Source: Burhinus oedicnemus (taxonomy: Eukaryota; Chordata; Aves; Charadriiformes; Burhinidae). Taken from it: a DNA stretch of 64,000 nt. Under the pieces are notes generated by a model. The model worked only from the letters and a program-made list of their open reading frames with translations, did no database searches and was not told the DNA's origin. How positions within the stretch are numbered: the first letter of the stretch is position 1; every line of letters begins with the position of its first letter. A program made the position numbers and the translations under genes. The stretch is from assembly GCA_008921705.1 (NCBI GenBank), contig VFFE01009205.1:2850229-2914228 (forward strand). Reading direction: 5' to 3'. Below, piece after piece: positions 24,842-37,658 of this stretch.

Positions 24842-25335
24842 TATGGCTGATAAAGCTTAATCACCATATTGATAGGAAGATGGTAGGTTTTTTGTGTCTT
24901 AGAAATAGACCCGAGTTCCATTTTGTCTGTCGTATTTCTGTTCCTTCATGTCTGTTAGTTCTGTATTCAAATTAGGAATTTTTTCTCATCGTAGCAATGT
25001 CAGTTATCCTAAGTAATTGTATATTCAGTTTAAAAACAGTCTTTGTTAAATTTCTATTAACTTATAGCTCGTGAACACTAGGACAATAACAGTTCAGGAG
25101 AAAGCCTCATAGTTTTACAGAATGAGAAGATTTATACCTCATGTACCTTCAGAGGGTACGTACCACCAGAGTTTATTAGCTCCAATTTCAGATCTTTGGC
25201 AGCAAACAAATCACAGAATCTGACATTTCTTCTTTGTATAGATAAAACCTTACAGTTATCAGTCTTCCCCATCATTCTTGGCCTAAGTGGGCTACAGAAA
25301 TAGTCAAAGAAATATTCCATTACAAATTAATGCTC

Positions 25336-25354
25336 TTTTTTTTTTTTTTTTTTT
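25336..25354. repeat. Poly-T tract (19 T)
   Basis: An uninterrupted T run followed by AGGG. It resembles a splice acceptor tract, but no open block or donor follows, so it is treated as a simple homopolymer. Confidence 0.95.
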
Positions 25355-25833
25355 AGGGAAACTAAAACATCTGATACATATGGTAAAACAGCTTCACTTG
25401 GGAATGAATGCTAATGTAGGAAATTTCTGCTAAATATAAACACAGTTGTTTCTGGTGAAGAAGCAAAGAAATTATATAGTCATCTTAATCTCTTGTTTAG
25501 ACTATTGCCAGTCATTTGCAAAATGCAAATATCTTTCTCATTTGGCTAACATTATCCTCCAAATTATACAGGAGCAGTCTGGGCAGCAGCAACCAGTCTC
25601 ATACAAAATTAGCAAGTGTGTTTTACAGGTATCCGTATGTTCTCACTTTTTAGAGGTGACTAGCCCCAGATCCATCTAGTGTATCTTCACTTTGTAGAAG
25701 GATTCTCTGAAACAGGTGCTCAGCGTGTGGGCCAACATGACGGGTGCCACCGGCGTGCCACGGGAATATGATGTGCCCCTTCTTTCCCTCCCATAGTGCT
25801 CCCTGAGTGATCACTTCTGTGGCCACTTCCATG

Positions 25834-25851
25834 AGTCCCATTAATGGGACT
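25834..25851. repeat. Perfect 18-bp palindrome centred on CATTAATG
   Basis: AGTCCCATT is followed immediately by its exact reverse complement. The core CATTAATG contains two overlapping homeodomain ATTA/TAAT words. It sits at the edge of a GC-richer patch. The dyad is directly visible; its use as a homeodomain dimer site is an inference. Confidence 0.9.
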
Positions 25852-26718
25852 GATAAAGCAGAGAAAGGTTTGTATTAAAGAATACTTATTTCTTGGTGTC
25901 ATTTACACACTACAACACCCTTAAGTCAAGAATTGAGAGGGCTCCTTAACAAAATCGTGTTATTAGGATTCTTTTAGTGTCTTTTAGTGGAATAGGTCTT
26001 TTCTTGAAGAGGGGTACTTTTATGTGGTATTACTGATATTTATGAACATTATCTTCAGTTATCTAATATTAAACAAAACTAAGGACTTCAAAGAACAATA
26101 TATCGACAGAAGTGGTGAAAGCAGTAGGTTTAAATTCTACCATTTTGCATAGAAATAGCAGTGCTGCAACAGCTTTATAAGCAGTCCGCAATACCTGGGC
26201 AGGTCTGAATGGTTTCAGAAAAAAAAGTTTAGTGATGTGTGTTACAGGTGATAAGGGATTCAAGAACCCCTGTTCTTGATCTAGTTTAATCTATGACTCT
26301 TGGAAAAAGTTTTTATTCTGTCTTTACTCAGTTTTCCTGTTAGAAATGAAAAATAATGAAAAATCTATTCCTATTTTCCTAGAGGTCTGTTGCAAAAATA
26401 CTATGTCAGTAATTATATACCAACAGGTTTTAAAGTGTTATTATAAGAATCCTATTCTCTACATTCTTGGGTGTGGAACTGTGAAAATTGGCTATAGAAA
26501 ATACAATTTGAGACCTAGATTGACAAATCCTGAAAATATCCTTCAGTTTCATCATTTCTTGTTATCACCATTAAGTGTACCAACTGGTATTACCACACTA
26601 CAATCACTGAGTAAGTACTGGAGTTTTTCCCTTATGGTTACAATCCGCTAGAGTCTTAAGGAGCAGGAAAGGAGCCTGGAAGCAATGGGAGTGAATGGGA
26701 TTTATTAACATTAACCTT

Positions 26719-26735
26719 AAAAAAAAAAAAAAAAA
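26719..26735. repeat. Poly-A tract (17 A)
   Basis: An uninterrupted A run. I looked upstream for a processed pseudogene or retroposon body and recognised none. Confidence 0.95.
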
Positions 26736-29171
26736 GTAAGACCGCTTGCAGTTTACTTAGTTTGTAAGAATCCTTTATGAACCATCACAATATTGTGAAT
26801 GAATTACTCCATAATTTCAGTTTGTAAATGAATGCTGGAGACATGAATGCTTTTCCCATTTATATCAGCTAAGGATCTGGTGCAGTGTAGTGAAAGGTAT
26901 GGACTGGAGGACTTTGCAGTCTTACACCTATTTTTGCAATAGAAATCTTACTAAATATCAATCAATAAATGTTAAACAAAAGTCTGTCCCCTCTGATGTT
27001 GCAGGTTCAGCAGGGCTTGCAGAAAGCCAGAATGTCCAATCAGAAGATGTTTTGAGTTTTAACACTGAGCTTGGTTGGTTACATGTTTCCCTTCACAGAG
27101 AACTTCTACAGATTTGCTCACTGTGATGTTGCAATTACATATTACCCCATCTGTTCTCGATATGCTTTATCTGGAGAGTGGAGCTGAAGCCCAAGCCTTC
27201 ACAGGGAAACTAAATGAAGTAGGAAAACAGCAGGGGGAATAGTTTTAGCGAGCAAGTCCAGTTCTTTAATTCTGTCTTAGCACTGGAAATGAAGACGTTG
27301 CCAAGATTTTCAGCCTACTTTCAGAATGTTCAACTCAGTAACATAAATCTTCTCAAATATGGGGTTTCTTATAGCTTCCTCTCTCAGAGATGCCAGTGAG
27401 GTTTACTTATCAACTTTTGTCAGTCCAGGTCACATAAGTCTTCAAACTGTCCATTATTGCTTGCATATGCTTGATCATGAAGCTCATCTGTCAAAAGCCC
27501 TTTACCTTTCCACACACAAAGCATGCTGCTTTGGTGATGTTTCTCTAAGAATCACATGTCTGGAATTGTTAATGAGATTTAAATGAAGAGACAGAACCTA
27601 AGTTTTGCCAAAAGTCAGAATTGTTTTAGACTAAGACAAGCCCCTGGACAATCAGCTGAGGCCTACAATCTGGAGTTACTGCAGTTCTTTTAATCCTGGC
27701 TCTCCTCCAGCTAACTGCTTAGCCCAGCCCCTAGAAAATATGCTTCTAAACCATCCTTGATGGCTCTCTTCCATTGTGTGGATAAATTTCTTTTACATTT
27801 CCTCTGGGGTAGCAGGAGGCAAGCCAAGCTGCCACCATAATGTCACTGCACTAAGGGTCCCTGAAGGGCAACTTCAGTCCCTCATACAAAGTATCAGAAT
27901 ATATTAAGAAATTTTGAAGGCAAAGGTTTAGCCTGAGTTTTGTTTGATATGGTCAAGATCAGAAAGGAAGTTGGTGGCAATGTCAAGGATGGGAGTTATT
28001 TTTCCAGACTGTTCTTTCTCAGCTTTAAACATGATGCATAACAACAAAAAATATGTCTTCATTGCACATGTTAAAATGAAAGGAAAGATTATTGTTGTTT
28101 AGTTGTGAGCGTTTCTACATTGGTTGAAAACAAGAGAGTTGGTTAAAACTATTGATACATGGTCAGTGAATGAAAGTATTAATCAGTGAAATTAAAAAAA
28201 AAAAAGAAAAGTAGAACATCTTTCATATAGACAGTCCTTAATAATTTATAGACACAGTAGACACAACATTTGTAATAACTGTAAATATATAGAAGTATGT
28301 ATAGTGTGAACAGGAGAAAAATAAGGTGGAAGAAACAACCCTAGCAGTTATTTATTAAAGACATATGACACATTAAAACGTAAAAAGTCAAAAGACTGTT
28401 CAGGTTAATGACCTATAAAAGGTATTAACATACAAAAAACAAGAATGTGAAATTAATTAGTCTTGCTTTAAAGGAGAGTTTTCCAATGACTGGAATTCTT
28501 GTGATTTATGTTAGGCAGCTATGGGAAAACATAGTTCTACTCATTTGTTGATCCATTCAGCTGGACTTACTGTACTTATTTATCACCTTGTTAATTCAGG
28601 CAGATGTGATGTCATCTCTCACTGCTCTCATCCAGCCTCTCTCTGCTGCAGTTAAGTTAAATCACTGGAAAAGAGTAGTCAGGAGCATAGAAGAGTGCCA
28701 TAATTGAAAATAGGTGCATTTTCCCGTTGAACATTCCTGTGATTAGGAACTGAAAACAAAGTGAATATACAGCTTTGTTCCTGGGAGGACAAGAATGGGA
28801 ATTATGTCCATCCTATAGAGTTCAAGTCAGTGATCATATTTTAATAAGCGCCATCTCGCCATTATTTCCATTACTTTGAAGTACAAAAATGTTACTATGT
28901 CAACTTATTTTCTCAAGTGACTTGTGAACCAATAAGTCATTAAATGCCTAGAAGAAGGAGAGACGCTATAAATGTCAAAGGTAAGAATGAGTAAACTCAG
29001 AAATACAGTGTGCCAGTGATAGACATCAGAGTAGAATCTACTGGTGATATCGTGGCCCTGTAAAAAAATTTTCTTAATCAGAAGACAATACTGCCTTCTC
29101 GGATTCTATATTGCCCATCACTTTGTGATAGCTGCTGTTGTTTATTAGTAAATATCAAAGAAAACAAGAAA

Positions 29172-29640
29172 GCCATTGACAAACTGGAGTGAGTTCAATG
29201 GAGGGCCACCACGATGATCAGGGCTGGAGAACTTGCCCTGCAAGGAGCGGCTCAGGGGTCGGGGCTTGTCCAGCTTGGAGAAGAGAAGGCTTTGGGGGGA
29301 TCTTACAGTAGCCCCCAGTGCCTGTGAGGGGGTTAGCAAGGACCTGGAACCAGGGAACCAGACTTTTCACAGTGATGCATGGTGGAAGGGCAAGAGGCAG
29401 CAGGCACAAGTAGAAACAGGAGAGGTTCAGACTGGAGACGAGAGACCTTTTTCCCCCCAAGGCCAGCCAAGCAGGGAGCACAGGTTACCCGGAGCGGTTG
29501 TGCAGTCTTGATCCTTAGACATTTTCAAGATCAAACTGGATAAAGCCCTGACTGATGGTCAAGCTGACCCTGCTTTGAGGAGCAGGTAGAACTAGAAACC
29601 TCCCAAGGCCCCTTATAGCCTGAATTATCCCATGATCCTA
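29172..29640 (+). mobile_element. CR1 LINE fragment, 5'-truncated and degenerate
   Basis: The sequence follows the CR1 3' region: the 'acaaactggag...gttca...ggagggcc' start, 'cttggagaagagaaggctttggggg', 'cagtagcccccagtgcctg', 'tttttccccc', 'actggataaagccctga', and the end 'cctgaattatcccatgatccta'. Small indels and substitutions break the reading frame throughout. Open frames of 92 codons (plus) and 87 codons (minus) inside it are by-products. Its 3' end differs from that of the other two copies, so it belongs to a different CR1 subfamily. Confidence 0.93.
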
Positions 29641-32600
29641 AAAAGAGAATAAAATTATATCAACGCTTATTCATGAGAAAAGAAGACTGAGGTTTTAATG
29701 TTCTGGAAACAGATCACAATTCTAGAGTTAAAAGTAAGCTGAGTTTTTCAACTGAAAATATATTCAGATATGATCATTCAAACAATTTTCATTATATTGT
29801 AAAACAGTCAGGGAATTTGGCTCCCTCTTCTGAAATGCCATGCCAGAACACGAATTAGCAAGGAGGATACTTTGGTTAGAGACAATAGTCATTAAAATTG
29901 TATAATTGAAAAATATAGCCTTGAAGCTTATGTGCTTGATAACAGACAGTGTTGATTCTTAGTTTATTGATAAATCTAAATATAAAAGACAGGTTACAAA
30001 ACCTGTTAGTAAGCTTCCTGGGACTGTTTTCTTATTATATTTTTACATGATGTTATTGATTTATATATAGCTGATTTACCTTCAGAGATGCATGTGTATC
30101 TCTCAGATTCACCTTCAGGGCCAGATTTGGCTATAAAGTATGGTCAATGTGTTGCATCACCGTTCTTGATCCAAGTACATGACATACCAAAGATACAGAT
30201 TTCAAAAGCAACTATATTACTTAAGACTTTGTGTATCAAAACCAATCTATTAATAAAAATCACATGACATTTCAGTCCACATCCTGAAAGACATTACATG
30301 GCTATTTTGCAGTAAATCATTAGAATTTGGGCACATAAATACCTTTGAAGAGCTGCAGTACTTACTTCAGGATATGGCTGGTTTTAGCACATTGGAAAAC
30401 GCCACTGGCAAAATCTGTAGTGATATAAATCAGACATTTAGATGAAAAGTATATTCGCTTAATTATAAACAAATTTACAATAAAATATTTGATTTCTTGT
30501 TAAACCTTAGAAATTCTGAAATGGAAAAGAGGTACTTAGATCTCTTCCACAAAGATGAATATAGCCTGGATTTTTTTAAGTCACACCTGGCCTTAGAATC
30601 TGATGCTGTGAGTAGATTATTCGGAATAAACTTTAATTTTAGTTCCCAGACAGGTTAGACATCTTTTATATCTCTGCGGAGCATTCAGAGGGACACTGTG
30701 GCAGATCCTGAAATACTATAGACCTCCAACAGTCTAGTTTCCAATGGTCATCACATTACTTGTTTCATAAGGTCAAACTTTACAATCCATTTACTACCAT
30801 GTATAATTCCATCAGAGATATTTTATCTGTTTCATCTTTCCTGTATGTGAATTTGAGAACTACTTTTTCCGAATTACAGTTTGGAAAGATAGACCGTATG
30901 AAATTTAATTTCTTAAAATGCCACAAAAATCTACTATTACATGTAGGTAGAAATCAGTGATAACTGCAAATATTTTTTTGCAGAAATGTAATAAAAATAA
31001 AAACCAAGCTAATTGTTGATAGCGAAAGATAAGTATGACTAAGGATGACAAAAGAGAAAAGGAAACAGAAACCCCTGGATTACTAACTACTCAAGGATAA
31101 ACAGTCTCTTAGCATTCTGAACATCACAGTTTTTTCCTGTCATTCCATATACTCAAAATCCAAAATAACAAGTATCAAAACTATATTGCAATAAGAAGCA
31201 CAGGAATGAATTTAAATGGGTTATGTGGGACATAACCTTTTGACTCTTACCATACTCCAGATTCACCTACTGTAATGGATACATTCTTTTGTATCGGGGT
31301 GGGGGGGGAAGTCTTTTGTCCTTTTTTCCTCACAATTAACAGTAAGGAATTCGGGGGAGATGCCTGCCCACACGTGATGAAAGGCTTCAGGCTCTGTGAC
31401 TCACCATGGTAAAAATGACAAAGTGAAAAGGAAAAGAATCAAGTAAGTTATAGTAAGTCAAGGTGGTCTGGGATCTTCACTCATGTAAAGCTAGTTGAAA
31501 ACGTGGAAAGAAATAGCAGGTGGAAGAAATTAGTGAGGTTAGGAAACCTAGTGGGGTTTGAAAGGGTGGATCTGAAGGTAAGTCTCCAAATTTTCACAGT
31601 AATTTCTTATCCGAATTATTATATCAGAATTGCCAGATCTTTATATACTTCCATCATTCCTTGAACACCACAATTCAGATTTGTGCAGTCCGGGGTTTGC
31701 ATCAAAACCTCTGCTACTTCACATCTGATCCAGGTTCCTGCTCGGAGGGCTCCAGCCCTCATGCTAGGAAGCTGACTGAACAGCAAGGGGGGGGTGTATG
31801 TTACTGGGTGTGCACACTGGAGGGTGCTCGTATTTAGAAAAGAGTATACTAATTGTGATGGGGTCTTCCCACAGGGAGAAATCGAAATGGAAGATCAGAG
31901 GTTTTGTCATCTAGCTGCTGTAGCAGAGCAAGCTGTGACTGTGTGTCAGTACCCTGACTTCGCTTATCATCCAAGCTAGACAAACATTGAGTAATGTTTT
32001 ATGCTTATTCAAAAATTTGGAGTCAGGTTATGATTTCCATTGCTTATATTACATGTTTAACGTACCTATATGCAAGTCTGTATCTTATATCATTTTCCTA
32101 TTAGTGTATTTGTCCTTCTTTATATGTGTATTTATTTGTGCTTTCCTCAGGCTATTTTGAATGTCATTGGGGAGTTAAAGATGATGTATGGCATGTTCTA
32201 AAGAAATGCAATAAAAGATAATATAGCATATTTCTTCCATGCCTGACTATATTAATTCTTGCTTACATAAGAAAATGCACAAACAAATTGTAAACCAGGA
32301 ATCATTTGGAATCAGATTATGCATGAATAAATGATATGCAGTCGCATCTCAGATATAAACAAAAAAAAGATGTAGTTTAACTGCTGATGGTTTTCGGAAA
32401 CATTTTTCTTTTTCAAAGGAAATTACTCAATGTGATAAAAACACGCTTTTTAAAATAAATGGATTAATTTACCCTTTGTTTCAAGATAAATAAATAATCA
32501 TAAATACTGTACTTAGCCCTAGAAGAGGTATAACTCTTTCTCACACACTTGTCTTGGTGATGGAGTTTGACCTTGGCTTTATGACACTCATGTCTGTTTT

Positions 32601-34010
32601 CTTTAAAAACTCTTTCTGGCTTTTATGGCTGCTTCTTTGCCTGCAGTTATGCAGTTCTGTTGGTCACTCTGCATCTGATTCAAAGTTTATCAATGGGGAA
32701 ATTCTTACTAGCTTCACTGGGCTCTTGTATCAGGCTCTGTAGGTTTGAGCCTTTTGCCAGTAGAGTTTATTGCAAAACTTCTAGACTTCAGTGTCTCTTC
32801 TGACCAGGACTTTTGCATACTATTACTTGCATACAGTCATACTTCATTTTTTCATTGACTTTTCCAAGTCTGTTGCACCAGAAATTTTTTCCACATAATG
32901 ATAATTTTTAAAAAGATGCAATTTCAAAAAAGTTGGGGGGTTGTTTGCTTGTTTTGTGCATTATTAGTATATACTTTCTTCCTTGTCTATATGTTTTTAA
33001 CTTTAGTACCAGAGGATAAAAAAAAATAGCATTATATTTAGGGTATAGATTCAGTTTAAGTGTGTGAGTATAGAAAGAATTTTTTTTTTCTCACATGAAT
33101 AAAGCTCCTTAAGTGTTTTCAGGATTGAGGTTTTAATTTGTAACCCTGATCTGGCTGCACGTACAATTCTAATAAAGTTTAATGAACATTATTAAAAGTT
33201 TATATGCAGGCAAATAGGGTTGCACGTTTCGAGTAGTCATTACTACCCTCCAAAAAAGAAGTAGCTTGAGGTAGCTCCAATTTTCCATTCACAGAAATAG
33301 GGGCATTAGGACAGTAAGAAGGAGAATAGGGTCCCCTCATCTTCCAAACAAAACCCAACAGTATATTGGGTTTTTTAATGGGAACCAGAAGTGCTTCTTT
33401 TGCAAAGTAAAATAAGAAAGAACACTTCCATACAATATTACTTCAGGTTTATACCTGAAGTATAATACGCATGCTATAACAGTGTTCAGATTCAGTAGTT
33501 TTCAAGTCCAGATAGAGAGATCTGGCCAGTCGTCCCTGAAGAAAGAGCTCATGAACACTAGTGTACAGGAGGAAGGAACACAAACAAAAGGCAGCTTTCC
33601 TGTCTTGCGCTAAACCATGTCATGTACCTGTTTCTCAATCACTAACTCTGCCGCTCCAGTTGAGAAAATATTACAAATACTAGTAAAAGACTTTCAGTGA
33701 AGCCAGCTTAGCAGTACAAAAAGACTTTAGCTTCACCACTTTGTTGCTTTGGCTTATTGTTATCACACGTTACTTGGAACAAAATACTACTTTAAGAGTT
33801 GATCAACAGAAGTTATCGAAACCCAGGTAGTTATTCCTGTGGACTGTGTCTATACCTGTGACTTAAGACTGAACGTCTGAGAGCAGAGGGTCTGATCTGG
33901 AAGAGATAATCATGTCAATAAGTTGATTTTTTTAAAAATCTCTTTGGTTCCAAGGGAGGTAAGTCCTGCAAATGAAGTTACTCGTGTACTTAACTCTTTG
34001 CCGGATCAGG
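29641..34010. other. AT-rich noncoding sequence
   Basis: No gene is recognised; noted frames are at most 66 codons. A G-run lies near 31298-31308 and another at about 31788-31795. A short perfect hairpin lies at 33439-33462. Confidence 0.55.
33439..33462. repeat. Perfect 10-bp stem, 4-nt loop inverted repeat
   Basis: TACTTCAGGT and its exact reverse complement flank a TTAT loop. There is no flanking precursor-like extension, so a microRNA reading is not supported. Confidence 0.85.
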
Positions 34011-34014
34011 TATT

Positions 34015-34110
34015 ATAAACTCTCTGGGGGAGGACCCATGTTTTTTTTTATTTGTCTGTAAAGTGCCATGTATACCTATGGCACTGTATAAATAAATAAT
34101 AATAATAGAA
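34015..34110 (+). repeat. Ancient SINE/LINE 3' tail relic with (TAA)n
   Basis: The order CTCTGGGGGAGGACC, TTTGTCTGTAAAGTGCC, GGCACTGTATAAATAAATAATAATAATA fits the 3' end of an old amniote SINE or LINE family. That 3' end reads roughly 'tctgtacagcgcctagcac...' and ends in AATAATAAT. Divergence is high, and I do not name the subfamily. Confidence 0.5.
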
Positions 34111-34909
34111 ACAATAAAAACCATCTAGGGATTAAGCAGGCCTTTTAAAGAGGCCAAATGTTCTTCACATAAATCTTGGATCTAATTTGAGCTCTAATAA
34201 GCTCCATTTCCTGCTTTTCCAATATTTTTAAGCCGCATTGCAATAGCTATCTTTTTTTTTTTTTTAACAGTTGTTTTAAGAGGGCCCTAAGGCAAGTATC
34301 TAATCAACCTAATGGAATTTTCCATGCAGTTAAGTGTTTTATTCAGCTCAAAACGTTGTCTTTGATTAGACTTACCACCTTCCCTTTTGCCCTTTTACAT
34401 TATTTTGGTAGGGTCTGCAGGTGTAAAAGCTCTGTCTCCACTGCAGCTCCATCATGTGTGAAATAGCCTTGCTGTGTATGCCTGCTTGGTTGCCTCTGAG
34501 CTGTGGGAGAACACTTCGGAGCCAGCTCTGCAGCTCCAGTCCCAGCTTTGGATCTGCCTGTGCTACGTTCTAGATGTATGACAGCCCTTTTTACCGGGTA
34601 CTCAGGTCAGCTTTTAATTAGCTAACTTGTGTCCTGCTAGTGACCACATAGTACTGAATGCAAACTAGGCTAACTATCCTACAGGATTTGCCTGGAGTCT
34701 GGGATTAGACTTTGTAGTCTTGTTGAACCCTGGTTGCTATGCCCGTGCTGAGTCCGTACTAGATTAATTAAAGCTAGCTCATGTACGCCTGTGAGAATTA
34801 CAGTCCTCTTGGATGGCAGTGTAGGGTTTTTTTCTGTAGAATGAGGCCATCTCAGGTGCTTTAAACAAACCCTTTTAGCCTTCCGACCTTTTTTTTCTTT
34901 GTTTTCTAG
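34111..34909. other. Noncoding sequence between old repeat relics
   Basis: No gene is recognised. A run of 14 T (34252-34265) runs into AACAG, which looks like a splice acceptor but has no convincing exon behind it. The block at about 34270-34440 is non-repetitive with TAATC/GATTA homeodomain words and might be regulatory, without strong support. Confidence 0.45.
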
Positions 34910-35065
34910 AATGAAAATTGGTTTAAATCACATGAGGGTATAACTTGTTACATTATGCTTAATATTTACCCACCTCATGAGATGTTGTGAAGATTTTTAA
35001 AGTAATATTTATACAGCATTTTGAAGATGAAAAGCATTGCATAAGTCATAATTATCTACATTTGT
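34910..35065 (+). repeat. MIR-like ancient SINE, 3' part
   Basis: The run ACCCACCTCATGAGATGTTGTGAAGATT, then 'aatatttatacagcattttgaagatgaaaagcattgcataagtcataattat', matches the order of the 3' half of MIR/CORE-SINE elements. These read 'acctcatagggttgttgtgaggatta...gtaaagcgctttga...gtattat'. The 5' half is missing or unrecognisable. MIR-like elements spread before the amniote radiation, consistent with the heavy divergence. Confidence 0.55.
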
Positions 35066-35329
35066 TTTCATGCATCAGTTGAAAGATCTTTTTCTCTTTG
35101 TCTAAGATACTTAGTTTTTCTTTTGCTCCTTTTTTTTTAAATTACTGTGTTATTTAACCTTATATGAGATTTTGGGATATATTTTTGGAGAAGAAAGCTG
35201 CGGTACAGGTTATATTTATTGTGTCAGATAGTTGTTCTCTTTTTTGTTTTTCATCCCATGATGAACTGATGCTTTCACCAATCTGATTTGCAACCAGAGA
35301 TTTATTCATGCCAGAACAGAAGAATAGTT

Positions 35330-35530
35330 TGATTGTTCAGGAAATCGGCCAAGACTCAGAAGGCCTAGATTTTCTCCGTTCTGATACAAGTTTCTTCTTT
35401 GACATTGGAAAAATCACTTGATTTCTTCATGTCTTAGCTGGCTATTTATAAAGCAGAAATGGTGTTTTCCTACTGTATACTTGGGTTATAATATTGCTTT
35501 TCTGTATTAGGCAGTGTTCACAAGTGTGGT
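35330..35530 (+). repeat. MIR-like ancient SINE, central part
   Basis: The segment TTGGAAAAATCACTTGATTTCTTCATG, then 'gctggctatttataaagcagaaatggtgttttcctac', follows the MIR core: 'ttgggcaagtcacttaacctctctg...cagtttcc..atctgtaaaatgggg'. Alignment is approximate by eye. It lies only about 270 bp from the previous MIR-like relic, in the same orientation. Confidence 0.5.
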
Positions 35531-36939
35531 AGGAGAACCCATATACTTCAAAGGCATTGTTAATCTCCTGTGTGCAGATCACTCATATGATCCAGTGACC
35601 TACAAAATGGATATGTGTTTCAGAAATACATACCATTTTAATTCTTAACTAACTAAAGAAGACAGTTTCTATCTTCTTCAGAGTGAATCCGTAAACAACA
35701 TTTTCAAGGTAATTAATAGGCATAACTCCAAGGTCTCTGTCAATGTCTACTTACAAAAAAGAAGATATATACAGTACTTACAGTTTGGCTCCTAGAAAAA
35801 CTACAATGAAGTTGTTTCTGTGAATTTTACTTTAGATACACATTTCTGTGATTTTGTATCAGATACAAGCATTTTATTCTGTTATCTGGAGTCCACCTGT
35901 TCTTGCCATGATATGCAAAGGTGTATCTTTCGGGGAATGACATGTAACATTGATTGCTACTGATGGACTGCATATTGGTAATTAGATATGGAAACATACG
36001 TGTCCATCCACCTTTCTAGGAGGAGGCTGTTATATTCAAATTATTCCCTGCTACATGTAGTAGGGGGAAAATATGAAGGCATTGTGCAACATATTATCAG
36101 AAAAAAGCTTCTAAATATAACCAGTCATATTTTTATTAGTTTCTTGATCAGCATGCAATGCTGAAAATGTGGGTAAGATGGAGATCAAAATTTATCATAT
36201 TTTAACTGAATTCAGTTATGCTTGTGAAATGGTTCCTCTATCCCAGTGGAAATGATCCATGGCAAGATAATGTTACTTAATAGTTTTATTTCTAAAATGC
36301 ACCTTCTTTTCTCTGTGCATGCAAGTGTTTTACAGCTCAATAAAAACCATTGTGAAACAGACACTAAAACATTATCCTAAAAATCATTTCACTTTCCTCC
36401 TTAAATGTAGCCATTAAAGTAATAAAAGGAGGTGTACTACACAAGGAAAAAATGAAAAACAGAAAAGTTTATACGTGGGGATAACAGATCATTCTAATCA
36501 TGTTGACGTTTCCATCGGTTGCAGTTTCCCTATCTTGAAATTGTACTAGATAGACTCAGATCCAACATTTCTCACTGAAATAAGGTTGGTTGCTTCAAGA
36601 GACAGACATTTCTGAATGTATTACTTTGGAAGAATGAAGATGAAGTTATAACCTATGAAAGCTACGAACTCTTTATACTTTGGCAGCTGTTAATGTTCAA
36701 AAAATTAAACTGATTATTACTGGAAGCTGATCCAGTAGTGTCTTTGTATTCCTGTCCAGTCTTCCCCTGTACATCCAATACTGAAAGTGAAATTGTGCTT
36801 CAACATAGTCAGGGCAATTTCCTTGTGTAAAGGCAGGAATTCATCCTAACTTTTTCAATTTACCGTGCTTTTCTACTTGATATAAGAGACATAAAGGAGT
36901 AATAGAACGTTTTTCTTTTCATGCTGCTTTTGTATTCAG

Positions 36940-36967
36940 AATCTAAACCACTCTTTTCTGAAACCAG
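36940..36967 (+). other. Weak candidate 28-nt microexon
   Basis: A pyrimidine-rich tract (GTTTTTCTTTTCATGC then TGCTTTTGTATTCAG) is followed by 28 bases and then CCAG|GTAAGC. Both sites fit consensus, but 28 nt is not a multiple of three, and such tight pairs can arise by chance in 64 kb. Confidence 0.15.
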
Positions 36968-37622
36968 GTAAGCTCTAGGTTATTTGTTAAGATTATTCTA
37001 GAATAATCTCTCAACAGATACTATGCAGTTGTACCTTATGAGTTAACATGAGATATTTGTCCTCTTAACATTTGCTTAGAGGTGTCCCATCTCATGTACA
37101 GTGTTAATAAGACAGGTTTTGAAGGTTTTATTAAGATTCTTTTAAAAGCTGATACTTGTTTCCTATCTATCCCTAGGCTTTTCAGGGACTGGCTGGTACT
37201 TGATTAAGCTGTCTCCCTGTTCTTTTTTTTTAACGCAGCTGTGAGTATCCTCATAAATACCCAGCTCTGATCTGAAACTCACCGTTTCTCAAACTGTGAT
37301 GCAAAACCTATATTTCCTATAAGTTTGAGATCAGGAAAGCAGATTTTTCAGTATCCCTCTGTGAATCAAAAAAATATTTCTTGTAGTCATAGTACATGAT
37401 GTCCTCTCATACAAATATTTTCCTCAGATGTGAGTACAAATGAGTTTGGCAAGTATTTTTAACCTTTAGACATTACTTTCTTTGTGTCCTGCTTCCTCCT
37501 TTTTTTATTCACTTTCTAGCAGGTTTTTGGCCACAGCAGCTGCTGTGGTACTATTGCAGAATGTATTTTCAGCTCTAAAAGTCTTCAGTTGCAATTATTC
37601 TCCCCATAAACATCATTCTGTA

Positions 37623-37658
37623 CATATATGTGTGTGTACACACACACATACACATACC
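37623..37658. repeat. TG/CA microsatellite with perfect 18-bp palindrome
   Basis: A (TG)n run switches directly to (AC)n, so 37629-37646 is self-complementary. Such a switch can extrude as a cruciform and alternating purine-pyrimidine DNA can adopt Z-form. It is probably just a mutated microsatellite. Confidence 0.9.

Larger units (their letters stand above)
24300..24900. promoter_or_regulatory. Candidate noncoding regulatory element(s)
   Basis: Two non-repetitive blocks are separated by a pyrimidine microsatellite (24673-24720). They contain CATATGCAAA (POU-like) near 24318, AGAACAATGG (SOX-like) near 24523, AAGGTCAC (nuclear-receptor half-site) near 24626, and a perfect SOX-type dyad at 24830-24841. 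Open frames are negligible. The regulatory interpretation is an inference from motif clustering. Confidence 0.28.
24901..29171. other. Noncoding sequence with homopolymers and one long palindrome
   Basis: No gene is recognised. Frames of 101 codons (26346-26651) and 78 codons (26890-27126) are open but show no recognisable features. The stretch holds a run of 19 T, a run of 17 A, a run of 12 A (28194-28205) and the 18-bp palindrome at 25834-25851. A locally GC-richer patch lies at about 25720-25830. Confidence 0.55.

Noticed and set aside
25329..25357. Poly-T followed by AG, resembling a splice acceptor
   Set aside because: The tract is a pure homopolymer and no open block with a donor follows at exon distance.
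34000..36000. microRNA hairpins, tRNA or snRNA genes
   Set aside because: I looked for familiar tRNA box, U6/7SK, Y RNA and common microRNA seed sequences here and across the window and recognised none.
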